Assembly: GCA_015228695.1 (NCBI GenBank)
Contig: JADGDA010000065.1
Coordinates: forward strand, 1-10,658
Length of the DNA stretch: 10,658 nt
Direction: 5' to 3'
From: Alphaproteobacteria bacterium
Lineage (GTDB): Bacteria > Pseudomonadota > Alphaproteobacteria > Rhodospirillales > Rhodospirillaceae
The notes beneath the pieces are model-generated. The model saw only the letters and a list, made by a program, of their open reading frames with translations. It was not told the origin of the DNA and did not search any database. The translations under genes and the position numbers were made by a program. Below, piece after piece: positions 1-8,287 of the stretch (within the stretch, counting starts at the first letter, position 1; each line of letters begins with the position of its first letter).

Positions 1-95
1 GGATCAATGGCCGCCCGATAGCCGTGGAGCGGCTGGCGTAGGCGGATTCGGCCTCCCAGCAGGGCATCCTCGGTGGTCTCGTCCGTTTCGGCCAT
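1..95 (-). CDS. TrmN6-like tRNA/small-molecule methyltransferase, N-terminal fragment
   Basis: Only the first 31 codons lie in the window; the gene runs off the left edge. Read leftward from the ATG at 95-93, the peptide contains LLGGRIRLRQPLHGYRAAID, which matches the N-terminus of the alphaproteobacterial SAM-dependent methyltransferases annotated as tRNA1(Val) adenine-37-N6 methyltransferase (TrmN6/YfiC-like). The SAM-binding and NPPY motifs would lie outside the window, so the assignment rests on this N-terminal motif and on the divergent ispB neighbour, a pairing I recall from related genomes. A G-rich stretch (GGGGGAA) just upstream of the ATG can serve as ribosome binding site. Substrate cannot be judged from this fragment. 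Confidence 0.62.
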   Translation of the reverse strand, partial: MAETDETTEDALLGGRIRLRQPLHGYRAAID

Positions 96-100
96 CGTTC

Positions 101-136
101 CCCCAATCCCCCAAAGGACCCCGATCCCCCAAAGGA
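101..136. repeat. 18-bp tandem duplication in the methyltransferase leader
   Basis: Positions 101-118 and 119-136 are two adjacent copies of CCCCRATCCCCCAAAGGA that differ at a single base (A105 against G123). On the minus strand each copy carries a GGGGGAT run, so the duplication lies in the 5' leader of the leftward methyltransferase gene, between its candidate -10 (144-149) and its start codon, and multiplies Shine-Dalgarno-like purine runs. Confidence 0.85.
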
Positions 137-143
137 GAAGCGT

Positions 144-149
144 ATTGTA
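144..149 (-). promoter_or_regulatory. Candidate -10 element for the leftward methyltransferase gene
   Basis: On the minus strand 149-144 reads TACAAT, five of six matches to TATAAT. No good -35 is found at the right distance; the space where it should be (about 166-173) overlaps the -35 of the rightward ispB promoter. Transcription would begin near 137, right at the edge of the tandem duplication. Confidence 0.35.
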
Positions 150-170
150 CCGCGCCACGGGCCATGCGTC

Positions 171-200
171 TTGACCGGGAAATGAACGCGCGATTATGCT
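171..200 (+). promoter_or_regulatory. Candidate sigma-70 promoter of ispB
   Basis: TTGACC (171-176, five of six) is followed after 18 bp by TATGCT (195-200, four of six). Transcription would start near 207, which lies downstream of the ATG at 164 and upstream of the GTG at 266; this supports the GTG start for ispB. The leader also holds a 10-bp direct repeat CGGTGGCCGT at 212-221 and 224-233. Confidence 0.5.
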
Positions 201-265
201 CCGTGGCCTGCCGGTGGCCGTGTCGGTGGCCGTTTTATAGAGTCGAGAGTGGAAAGGAAGCCAAA

Positions 266-1282
266 GTGTCCGTTGCCGCCACCCTGAGCGGGGAGCAGGA
301 AAAGGGATCGGCGCTCGACGCCCTGATCGCCATGGTGGCCGACGACCTGCGGGCGGTCAACGAAACCATCGTCGGACGCATGCACAGCCAGGTGTCCCTC
401 ATCCCCCAGCTCGCGGGACACATCATCGCCGCCGGGGGCAAGCGGCTGCGGCCGGTTCTGACGCTGGCGTCCTCCCACCTGTGCGGGTACACGGGCAAGC
501 GCCACGTCAAGCTCGCCGCCTGCATCGAATTCATCCATACCGCCACCTTGCTGCACGACGACGTGGTGGACGAAAGCGACCTGCGCCGGGGCGGTCCCAG
601 CGCCAATGCCGTCTGGGGCAACAAGCCCAGCGTGCTCGTGGGCGATTTCCTGTTCAGCCGTTCCTTCGAATTGATGGTGGAGGATGGCGCCCTGCCGGTG
701 CTGGCCATTCTGTCCCATGCCTCGGCGGTGATTGCCGAGGGCGAGGTGCTTCAGCTCATCACCACCAACGACACCGAAACCACCGAGGAAGCCTATCTGG
801 AGGTCGTGCGGTCGAAGACCGCCCAGTTGTTCGCGGCGGCGTGCCGTCTCGGCCCCCTGGTGGCCGGCCGTCCCGTCGCCGAGGAGGAGGCCATGGACTC
901 CTACGGCCTCAACCTGGGGATTGCGTTCCAGATCGTGGACGACGTGCTGGATTACTCGGCCAAGCAGGAAACCCTCGGCAAGGTGATTGGCGACGATTTC
1001 CGCGAGGGCAAGATCACCCTGCCGGTGATCCTCGCCTACGCGCGCGGCAACGAGGAGGAGCGGGCCTTCTGGCGGCGGACGCTCGAAAACCAGGAACAGA
1101 CGGAGGGCGACCTGCGTCACGCCATCGCCCTGATGGAACGGCACGCCGCCCTGACCGACACCATCGGCCGGGCGCGGGATTACGGCGACAAGGCCCGCCG
1201 CGCCCTGTCCTGCTTTCCGGACGGCCCGATGAAGAGCGCCCTTCTCGACGTGGTGACCTTCTGCATTGAACGGGGCTATTGA
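266..1282 (+). CDS. ispB: Long-chain (octaprenyl-type) polyprenyl diphosphate synthase
   Basis: This trans-prenyltransferase adds isopentenyl diphosphate units to an allylic diphosphate and makes the side chain of ubiquinone in the cytoplasm. The 338-residue protein has the IPP-binding GGKRLRP (57-63), the first aspartate-rich motif DDVVDESDLRR (98-108) and the second, DDVLD (225-229). Residues just before the first motif are small (A93, T94), which in this family goes with long products; exact chain length cannot be read off. The GTG at 266 is chosen because GGAAAGGAAG sits five bases upstream and the resulting N-terminus (MSVAATLSG) looks like family members; an ATG at 164 would add 34 unlike residues and lie upstream of the promoter. 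The 3' end overlaps the maltokinase gene by 17 bp. Confidence 0.95.
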   Translation: MSVAATLSGEQEKGSALDALIAMVADDLRAVNETIVGRMHSQVSLIPQLAGHIIAAGGKRLRPVLTLASSHLCGYTGKRHVKLAACIEFIHTATLLHDDVVDESDLRRGGPSANAVWGNKPSVLVGDFLFSRSFELMVEDGALPVLAILSHASAVIAEGEVLQLITTNDTETTEEAYLEVVRSKTAQLFAAACRLGPLVAGRPVAEEEAMDSYGLNLGIAFQIVDDVLDYSAKQETLGKVIGDDFREGKITLPVILAYARGNEEERAFWRRTLENQEQTEGDLRHAIALMERHAALTDTIGRARDYGDKARRALSCFPDGPMKSALLDVVTFCIERGY

Positions 1283-2777
1283 TCTGCTCCATGGCCCCGA
1301 GGCCGCCCTGCTGGCTCGGGACGTCCTGCCGGCCTACCTGTCCAGACAGCGGTGGTTTGCCGCCAAGGACCGGACCGTCACCGCCGTCCGGCTGGTGGAG
1401 GTTGTCCCCATGCCGCCGCGCGCCGGGCTCGTCTGCATCGCGGAGGCCGTTCTGGACGGCGGCGCCGGGACGCAGCGCTATCTTCTGCCCCTGATGGTCC
1501 GCTGGGACGCGGGTCCGGCGGAGGAGGGACCCCACGTTCTGGCAAAGGTGCGGCGCGGCACGGAAACCGGGGTGCTGATGGACGCCACGGCAAGCCCGGA
1601 TTTCGCCCCCGCAATCGTCGAGGCCCTGCTCGGGGGGGGTGGCGGCTGTCGTCCGGCGATCCGCTTCACTCCGGGGGCCGGTCTGGAAGCCGCCGCCGCC
1701 GCCGGTCCCGTCCGGCGCATGGAGGGGGAACAGAGCAACACCTCGATCCTGATCGGCGACGGCCTGATGCTGAAGGTCTATCGGCGTCCGGCCGCAGGGG
1801 TTCATCCCGAAATCGAGATGGGCCGGTTCCTGACCGAGGTCGCCCGCTATCCCAACGTGCCGCCGCTGCTGGGCTCCGTCGAGATGATCGACGCGGGGGG
1901 AGCCCCGACGGCGATCATGGCGCTGCAAGGCTTCGTGGCCAACCGGGGCGACGGATGGACCTTCACGCTGGACGTTCTCGCCGACGAATACGGGGACCAG
2001 CGCCCCACCGGGCCGGGGCCGGGGGAGCGTGCCTCGCTTTTCCCACGGATGATGACGACGCTCGGGCGGCGGCTCGCGGAGCTGCACCTCGCCCTTTCCC
2101 GGGAAACGGGCGATCCTGCCTTCGATCCCGAGCCGGTCACCTCCGCCGACGTCGACGCCTTGACCGCCGAGGTCGGGGAAAGGGCCGGACGGACCTTCGA
2201 CCTTCTTGCCGCGCCCTCCCTCCGGGAGCGGGCCGATTTTCCCGGGGCCGAGGCCGATCGGCTCCTGGCGCGGCGGGCGGACGTCCTGGACCGGGTCCGC
2301 GCGTTCGCGGCCACCGCGCCCTGCTGGTCGCGGACCCGCCATCATGGGGATTTCCATCTGGGCCAGTTCCTGATCGTCGGGGACGACGTCATGCTGGTGG
2401 ATTTCGAGGGGGAGCCATCGCGCGGGATGGACGAGCGCCGGGCGAAGAAAAGCCCGCTGCGGGACGTCGCGGGTCTGGTGCGCTCCCTCGATTATGCCGC
2501 CTGGGCCGCCCTGGGCCGGATCGCGGAGCCCCGGACCGGAACGAAGGCGGCCCTTCTGGCCTGGCGCGATCTGGCCACGGCGCGGTTTCTCGACGCCTAT
2601 CGGGAAAGGGCCGGGGATTGCGCGGGGCTGCCGTCCGATCCGGCCGCCCTGCGCCGCCTGCTCAATCTCCTGGTGCTGGAAAAGGCGCTGTACGAGATCG
2701 GCTACGAAGCGGCGAACCGGCCGTCCTGGCTTCCCATCCCGATCGCGGGCATTCTTGGTCTCCTGGATCGGGGCTGA
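1266..2777 (+). CDS. mak: Maltokinase-type (Mak) aminoglycoside-phosphotransferase-fold kinase, free-standing
   Basis: The 503-residue product matches the maltokinase domain that phosphorylates maltose to maltose-1-phosphate with ATP, normally the step between trehalose synthase (TreS) and the GlgE maltosyltransferase. Visible signatures: N-cap region with YLSRQRWFAAK (24-34), EGEQSNTS (153-160), a likely ATP-binding lysine in LMLKVYRR (K170), PEIE (181-184), the catalytic loop HHGDFHLGQF (359-368, D362), metal-binding DFEGEP (379-384) and RRAKKSPLRDVAG (391-403). In many proteobacteria this domain is the C-terminal half of a TreS-Mak fusion; here no TreS sequence precedes it. An in-frame stop at 1254 means TTG 1266 is the first possible start; no good ribosome binding site is seen, so translation is probably coupled to ispB, whose last 17 bp it overlaps. 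Substrate is inferred from family only. Confidence 0.85.
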   Translation: MNGAIDLLHGPEAALLARDVLPAYLSRQRWFAAKDRTVTAVRLVEVVPMPPRAGLVCIAEAVLDGGAGTQRYLLPLMVRWDAGPAEEGPHVLAKVRRGTETGVLMDATASPDFAPAIVEALLGGGGGCRPAIRFTPGAGLEAAAAAGPVRRMEGEQSNTSILIGDGLMLKVYRRPAAGVHPEIEMGRFLTEVARYPNVPPLLGSVEMIDAGGAPTAIMALQGFVANRGDGWTFTLDVLADEYGDQRPTGPGPGERASLFPRMMTTLGRRLAELHLALSRETGDPAFDPEPVTSADVDALTAEVGERAGRTFDLLAAPSLRERADFPGAEADRLLARRADVLDRVRAFAATAPCWSRTRHHGDFHLGQFLIVGDDVMLVDFEGEPSRGMDERRAKKSPLRDVAGLVRSLDYAAWAALGRIAEPRTGTKAALLAWRDLATARFLDAYRERAGDCAGLPSDPAALRRLLNLLVLEKALYEIGYEAANRPSWLPIPIAGILGLLDRG

Positions 2778-2780
2778 CCG

Positions 2781-2816
2781 TTGCCACGGTCGGCGGCCAT
2801 CGTCTATGGTGGCCGC
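2781..2816 (+). promoter_or_regulatory. Candidate ettA promoter with overlapping inverted repeat
   Basis: TTGCCA (2781-2786, five of six) is followed after 18 bp by TATGGT (2805-2810, four of six), giving a start near 2817 and a leader of about 25 bases. An inverted repeat GCGGCC/GGCCGC (2793-2798 and 2811-2816) brackets the -10, and a smaller GACCG/CGGTC pair (2776-2780, 2787-2791) follows the maltokinase stop. No T-run follows either hairpin, so neither looks like an intrinsic terminator. Confidence 0.4.
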
Positions 2817-2841
2817 GAAGTTGTCGAAGGAAACCGGAAAC

Positions 2842-4510
<1,669 letters not shown>

Positions 4511-4524
<14 letters not shown>

Positions 4525-4951
4525 CGAAACGGCCCAGCCAGGCCCGGCAGACGGCGGCCGGGTCGGGCTCGTGGCGGAGGTCCAGGACGGGACCGGCTTC
4601 CCCCGCCCCGCTGTCCACCTTGGCCCCCAGCCGCGCCGCGATTCCGTTCAGGGCGGCCAGAGCCTGCGGATGCCCGCCGACGCGCACCGCCGGAACTCCG
4701 TCGTACAGAGCCATCAGGGCATACCCGACGGCGTCCCCGCAATCGAGGACCGGATCGATCCGGGCGGACGGGTAAGCCCTGGCGGCCGCACCGATCAGGT
4801 GCCGGAACCACGCGGACCCCAGATAGGCCCCCGCCCCCGGAGCGCTTTCCAGCCGCACCGGCACCCCCGCCGCCGCCGCCGATTCCGCCGCGCCCAGGGT
4901 GTCGGCCATGCCGGCGATGACGATCCTCGGCGTCCGGGTACTGGCATCCAA
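4511..4951 (-). CDS. Small conserved alphaproteobacterial protein of unknown function
   Basis: A 146-residue protein with no motif I can assign to an enzyme. It resembles a family of short hypothetical proteins in Rhodospirillales that begin with RIVIAGMADTLGAAESAAAAG and carry a GVPVRLESAPGAGAYLGSAW segment, a VLDCGDAVGYALMALYDGVP segment and a closing VLDLR; the alternating strands and small-residue loops suggest a compact alpha/beta fold. There is no signal peptide or membrane segment. The TTG at 4951 is chosen because GGAGG lies seven bases upstream on the minus strand; an in-frame ATG at 5032 would add 27 unlike residues and reach almost to the divergent regulator gene. Its 3' end overlaps ettA by 14 bp, tail to tail. 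Divergent placement 86 bp from the ArsR-type regulator makes it a possible target of that regulator. Confidence 0.72.
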
Positions 4952-4975
4952 GACTTCGCCTCCAATTTCTCGGAG

Positions 4976-5005
4976 TTGCAACGCCGCAAATCCGTCGTAT
5001 AGAAT
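4976..5005 (+). promoter_or_regulatory. Candidate promoter and operator of the ArsR-type regulator
   Basis: TTGCAA (4976-4981, five of six) is followed after 16 bp by TATAGA (4998-5003), with a start near 5010. Overlapping the -10, ATCC (4990-4993), eight bases, then GAAT (5002-5005) form an imperfect dyad one base away from ATTC-N8-GAAT, the site I recall for SqrR. That would fit autorepression. The operator part is tentative because the motif is from memory and short. Confidence 0.42.
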
Positions 5006-5037
5006 GCACCTCGAACAGAAAGGCGAGTACACACGTT

Positions 5038-5388
5038 ATGGACCTGGAGAGACTTCAGCACAACGCCCGTCGCGCCAGCACCCTTTTAAAGGCGATGAGC
5101 AACGAGCACCGTCTTCTGGTCTTGTGCCAGCTCCTCCACGACGAACGCTCGGTGGGCGAGCTTGAACGCCTGATCGGTCTCAGCCAGTCGGCCCTGTCCC
5201 AGCACCTTGCCCGGTTACGCCGGGACAATCTGGTCCGGACCCGCCGTGCCGCTCAGACGATCTACTACTCGCTCAACGGCAACGAAGCCTCGGCTGTGAT
5301 CCGGACCCTCTATGAACTCTATTGCGACAGGGAAAGTTGCGGCCCGGTCGCGGGCGGAGAACCGGCCTCGGTCCGGGCCGAGGAATAA
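5038..5388 (+). CDS. ArsR/SmtB-family regulator of BigR/SqrR type (probable persulfide or thiol sensor)
   Basis: A 116-residue winged-helix repressor. The helix-turn-helix reads ERSVGELERLIGLSQSALSQHLARLR (36-61) and is followed by the wing (VRTRRAAQTIYYSL, 66-79). Metal-binding motifs of classical ArsR (CVC in alpha-3) are missing. Instead there are C30, in LLVLCQLL, and C96, in LYELYCDRESC; their 66-residue spacing is the same as C41/C107 of SqrR and C42/C108 of BigR, where reactive sulfur species form a polysulfide bridge and release DNA. A third cysteine, C101, is an addition. ATG 5038 has AGGCGAG ten bases upstream and sits about 28 bases from the proposed transcription start. No sulfide:quinone reductase or persulfide dioxygenase gene is adjacent, so targets are unknown. 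Confidence 0.88.
   Translation: MDLERLQHNARRASTLLKAMSNEHRLLVLCQLLHDERSVGELERLIGLSQSALSQHLARLRRDNLVRTRRAAQTIYYSLNGNEASAVIRTLYELYCDRESCGPVAGGEPASVRAEE
5366..5383 (+). other. GC-rich hairpin at the end of the regulator gene
   Basis: CCTCGG-TCCGGG-CCGAGG is a perfect 6-bp stem with a 6-base loop just before the TAA stop. A second inverted repeat, CCCGGAA/TTCCGGG (5422-5428 and 5442-5448), follows in the gap before the next gene. Neither has a T-run, so they could slow transcription or protect a 3' end but are not classical terminators. Confidence 0.4.
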
Positions 5389-5472
5389 CCGGTCCCCCAT
5401 GCGATCCGCTCCATGTCCCGTCCCGGAATGGGGCGCAGGAGTTCCGGGCCGTGACCATCGGCGGAGGCTGTC

Positions 5473-5976
5473 ATGCTGAACCGGATCGTCCTCGGGACCG
5501 TGGTTGCCCTGTCTCTCGTCTGGGGCGCATCTTCCGCCCGTGGAGAGCTGATTTGCGCCGGAGAGGACGGGCCGGTGCTGGTGGTCGGCAACAACGCGGC
5601 GTACCAGCTTACGCTGTCGCAGGCCGGGCGGAAGCAGGAAGTGGAACTGGAACGCTGGGGAATCTGTTTCCGTTGCGCCGGCCTTCCCAGCCTGCGGCTG
5701 GACTTGAAAGGCGTGGACGGCTCGTCCCCTGACGTTCAGGTCAGAAGCGGGGCCTGGGGCTGCGACGAGGCGGCCCTCGCATCCGGGAAAGCCTACCCGG
5801 AAAAATACTGCATTGGTTCGGCAAACGTTTGGTTCGATGGCCAGCAATCGCAATCTTGCCGGTTTCCTGAAGGAACGACTCTTGCGCGGCTGTGGACGGC
5901 CCTGACACATACCCCTCCGCCCGAGGAAATCGGCCCATGGTGGCGTTTTCCTCCCGAACGGACGTCGTCCCCCTGA
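5473..5976 (+). CDS. Secreted six-cysteine protein of unknown function
   Basis: I do not recognise this 167-residue protein. It begins with a clear Sec signal peptide: N-region MLNR, hydrophobic core IVLGTVVALSLVWG, and a probable signal peptidase I cleavage near SSARG/EL (residues 20-26). There is no lipobox, so it is expected to be free in the periplasm or outside. The mature part has six cysteines (C28, C65, C68, C97, C113, C129), with C65 and C68 as CFRC, enough for three disulfides. The C-terminal tail is proline and tryptophan rich (TPPPEEIGPWWRFPPE). GGAGG five bases before ATG 5473 supports the start. It follows the redox-type regulator by 84 bp in the same direction and may be in its transcript. 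The codon pattern and full-length frame argue for a real gene. Confidence 0.7.
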   Translation: MLNRIVLGTVVALSLVWGASSARGELICAGEDGPVLVVGNNAAYQLTLSQAGRKQEVELERWGICFRCAGLPSLRLDLKGVDGSSPDVQVRSGAWGCDEAALASGKAYPEKYCIGSANVWFDGQQSQSCRFPEGTTLARLWTALTHTPPPEEIGPWWRFPPERTSSP

Positions 5977-6010
5977 ATGGCTCGGCCCTCGCGGGTTGGA
6001 CCGTTCTTTT

Positions 6011-6130
6011 GTGGTTCCTCGGCGGTTCGAGTGGAATTGTCCCTCCATCGTCAGGGTGACGCCGATTGGGGCAGGTTCTTTCCCTCGGAAATCCACTTAC
6101 GACGTCGAGGAACCACTGATCATTGGTTCC
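6011..6130. repeat. Three-arm inverted repeat between the secreted-protein gene and dnaQ
   Basis: GTGGTTCCTCG (6011-6021) is the exact inverse of CGAGGAACCAC (6106-6116); with one G-T pair the match extends to 14 positions, and inside it GTGGA (6031-6035) can pair with TCCAC (6092-6096). The middle arm also forms a tight palindrome with TGGTTCC at 6124-6130 (GGAACCA 6109-6115, 8-base loop, one mismatch at C6116/T6123). The second hairpin covers the dnaQ stop codon. The two pairings are mutually exclusive. No T-run follows on either strand, so this is not a standard terminator, though its place between convergent genes suits transcript ending or 3'-end protection. Confidence 0.7.
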
Positions 6131-6806
6131 AGATCGGGTCGCTCAGTCGGCCGAGAAAGGCTTGGTGAGCCTCGGCCTCGGCCTCGGTCGGGGCGTGCGG
6201 GCGGGACGGGCGGGGTGTCCGGGCGGCTTTGGCGCCCGACGCGGCGGAGCCGGTGGTTTCCGTCAGGGCAAGGCCCGGTTCCCGGCCGCCGAGAAGTTCC
6301 AGATAGACCTCGGCCAACAGCTCGGAATCGAGAAGGGCGCCGTGCATGGAGCGGTTGCTGTTGTCGATCCCGAACCGTTTGCATAGGGCGTCGAGATTCG
6401 CCTGGGCTCCGGGAAATTTCCGCCGGGCGAGAACCACGGTGTCGATGGCCCGCCCCTGGGCAAGGGATTCCTTTCCGATACGGCGAAGCTCGGCGTTCAG
6501 GAATTTCAGATCGAAGTCCGCGTTATGGATAATCAAAGGGGAGTCGCCGATAAAATCCAGGAAATCTCCCGCAATGTCCCCGAAACGGGGCTTGTCCGAC
6601 AGGAATTCTGCGGAGAGGCCGTGAATCCGGAAGGCCCCTTCCGGCATATCCCGGTCCGGGTTGAGGTACCACTGTTTCGTGGCTCCGGTCGGCAGATGGT
6701 TTACCAGCTCGACGCAGCCGATTTCGACTACCCGGTCTCCGGAATTCGGGTCGAGTCCGGTGGTTTCCGTATCGAGAACGATTTCGCGCAGGGTTTGTTC
6801 AGCCAT
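6120..6806 (-). CDS. dnaQ: DNA polymerase III epsilon subunit (3'-5' proofreading exonuclease)
   Basis: Epsilon removes misincorporated bases in the replicative polymerase core. The 228-residue protein has all DEDDh exonuclease motifs: Exo I DTETTG (D12, E14), Exo II HNADFDLKFLNAE (D99) and Exo III MHGALLDSELLAEVYL (H155, D160). After the domain (about 1-173) comes a flexible Ala/Pro/Thr-rich linker (180-210) and a terminal helix-like EAHQAFLGRL, the position where epsilon contacts the alpha subunit. ATG 6806 is preferred because AAGGGG lies five bases upstream; an ATG at 6830 would add eight residues and deepen overlap with coaE. It overlaps the end of coaE by 8 bp, the last gene of the visible leftward operon. 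The stop codon lies in a palindrome. Confidence 0.96.
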   Translation of the reverse strand: MAEQTLREIVLDTETTGLDPNSGDRVVEIGCVELVNHLPTGATKQWYLNPDRDMPEGAFRIHGLSAEFLSDKPRFGDIAGDFLDFIGDSPLIIHNADFDLKFLNAELRRIGKESLAQGRAIDTVVLARRKFPGAQANLDALCKRFGIDNSNRSMHGALLDSELLAEVYLELLGGREPGLALTETTGSAASGAKAARTPRPSRPHAPTEAEAEAHQAFLGRLSDPIWNQ

Positions 6807-7446
6807 GAGTTCCCCTTTGTCTCCGGACATGCGCGTTGCGGCGCCGGTGGGCGATGGGGCGGGAGCCGATCCACGCGAGAGCGGATAAAAGAGCCCGCAG
6901 AGCGGGACGGTGTCCCAGGCCGCTGGGAATGACGAAATCGCAGCCCCGGACTTTAAGGCTGTCCGGCGTTTGGCGCGCGCGGATACCGTCCAATTTTTCC
7001 CGGGACATTCCCGGCCGCTTCATGACCCGCTGGGTTTGCAGAAACGCCGGCGCGGTCAGAACGAAAACCGCGTCGCAGCGGGTATATCCCTTCGTCTCGA
7101 ACAAAAGCGGGATATCGAGAACGATCAGACCGTGTCTTTCCATCCTAGCCTTGCGGAGAAACCGCCGTTCGGCCCGACGGACTTCCGGGTGAAGAATGCC
7201 TTCCAGCTTTCGCAGACCGGCCGTATCGGAGAAAACCCGCGCCCCCAGGGCCGCCCGATCGACAGCGCCGTCCCGGACGACTCCGGGGAACGCGGCGGCA
7301 ATCGCCGGAACCGCCCGTCCTCCCCGTTCCAATAACCGATGAACCACGGCGTCGGCGTCATGAACGGGAATCCCCAGCCGTCTCAGCATCCGGCTGGCCG
7401 TGCTTTTCCCCATGCCGATGGACCCGGTCAGTCCGATGATCCTCAT
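6799..7446 (-). CDS. coaE: Dephospho-CoA kinase
   Basis: CoaE carries out the last step of coenzyme A synthesis, phosphorylating the 3'-hydroxyl of dephospho-CoA with ATP in the cytoplasm. The 215-residue protein shows the P-loop GSIGMGKST (8-16), the conserved HDAD (29-32), the DIPLLFE segment (111-117) of the substrate-binding part, and the lid region with MSREKLDGIRARQ (147-159). The C-terminal tail beyond about residue 195 is very arginine and histidine rich (RPIAHRRRNAHVRRQR), and longer than needed for the fold. The ATG overlaps the aroE stop as ATGA (7443-7446) and the stop overlaps the start of dnaQ, so translation of all three is likely coupled. Confidence 0.95.
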   Translation of the reverse strand: MRIIGLTGSIGMGKSTASRMLRRLGIPVHDADAVVHRLLERGGRAVPAIAAAFPGVVRDGAVDRAALGARVFSDTAGLRKLEGILHPEVRRAERRFLRKARMERHGLIVLDIPLLFETKGYTRCDAVFVLTAPAFLQTQRVMKRPGMSREKLDGIRARQTPDSLKVRGCDFVIPSGLGHRPALRALLSALAWIGSRPIAHRRRNAHVRRQRGTHG

Positions 7447-8282
7447 CCCGTCCCCAACACCCAGTCCCGCAGGGCGGGGGTGACCTCCGGCTCGACCCCG
7501 AACCAGAGGGAAAATCCCGGACGGGCTTGATGAAGAAGCATGCCCAGGCCGTCCATCACCGGATTTCCCCGCGCCCGCGCCGTCCGCAGAAGCTCCGTTT
7601 CCAACGGAGTATACACGATGTCCGTCACCAGAGCCGAAACGGGGAGACGCGACAGATCGAGATCAAGGGGAAGCCCCCCTTGCATTCCCAGGGTCGTGGT
7701 GTTGACCAGAAGGCTGCAATCGTTCAAAACAAAGAATCGTTCCGCCCACGGAATGACTTGAATCGGCCCCCCCAAATCACCGGCGACCGTCATGGCGCGT
7801 TCCGGAGTCCGGTTGATCAGGCGGATTTCCGGAGAGCCCTGGGCCAGAAGCGCGGCACAAACCGCGCGCGCGGCCCCTCCACTTCCCAAAACGACCGCCG
7901 GACCGGATGTCGCGGTCCAGGAGGGGTGTCCGGAACGGATGTTTTCGATGAACCCGTATCCATCGGTATTGGACCCGATCATCCGTTCCCGATCGTCAAA
8001 GACGATCGTGTTGACGGCGCCGATGCGCCGTGCCTCTGGAGAAACCTCATCCATAAGCGTAAGGGCTGCTTCCTTATGGGGAACCGTGACGTTGACCCCC
8101 TTGAAGCCGGCATAGGCAAGCGCACGAAGAACATAGGCCAACCGGTCGGGGGGAACCTTTAACGGGATGTAGGCCCCGTCAATGCCATACCGGTCGAGCC
8201 AATAGGCATGCAGACGCGGCGAGCGGGAATGCCCGATGGGCCAACCGATGACGCCGGCGAGACGGGCTTTTCCGGAAATCAT
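7443..8282 (-). CDS. aroE: Shikimate dehydrogenase (NADP+)
   Basis: AroE reduces 3-dehydroshikimate to shikimate with NADPH in the aromatic amino acid pathway. In the 279-residue protein the shikimate-binding SRSPRLH is at 19-25, catalytic K70 in NVTVPHK, D107 in SNTDGYGF, the dinucleotide-binding loop GSGGAAR at 133-139 and the NADP-selecting NRT motif soon after. ATG 8282 is chosen because it gives the usual MISGKARLAGVIGWP N-terminus; a TTG at 8291 would add three residues and overlap the ppsR stop. Only five bases separate it from ppsR, and its stop overlaps coaE. The clear Shine-Dalgarno is missing, so coupling to ppsR is likely. In Caulobacter a maf gene stands between ppsR and aroE; it is absent here. 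Confidence 0.96.
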   Translation of the reverse strand: MISGKARLAGVIGWPIGHSRSPRLHAYWLDRYGIDGAYIPLKVPPDRLAYVLRALAYAGFKGVNVTVPHKEAALTLMDEVSPEARRIGAVNTIVFDDRERMIGSNTDGYGFIENIRSGHPSWTATSGPAVVLGSGGAARAVCAALLAQGSPEIRLINRTPERAMTVAGDLGGPIQVIPWAERFFVLNDCSLLVNTTTLGMQGGLPLDLDLSRLPVSALVTDIVYTPLETELLRTARARGNPVMDGLGMLLHQARPGFSLWFGVEPEVTPALRDWVLGTG

Positions 8283-8287
8283 TGTTT

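Noticed and set aside
164..265. 34-residue N-terminal extension of IspB from the ATG at 164
   Set aside because: It has no family resemblance (arginine, tryptophan and cysteine rich), lacks a ribosome binding site and starts upstream of the candidate promoter; GTG 266 has a good site.
2494..2841. 116-residue extension of EttA into the maltokinase gene
   Set aside because: It is the shifted-frame reading of the maltokinase C-terminus; EttA proteins begin like the ATG at 2842.
5366..5448. Intrinsic terminator after the regulator gene
   Set aside because: Both hairpins lack a following T-run and the next gene is in the same direction.
6011..6116. MITE with terminal inverted repeats
   Set aside because: Only one copy in the window, no target-site duplication seen beside the arms, and the third arm suggests a hairpin role; left as a repeat.
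5977..6168. 63-codon frame directly after the secreted-protein stop
   Set aside because: No ribosome binding site or family resemblance and its end lies inside dnaQ; the inverted repeats explain the region better.
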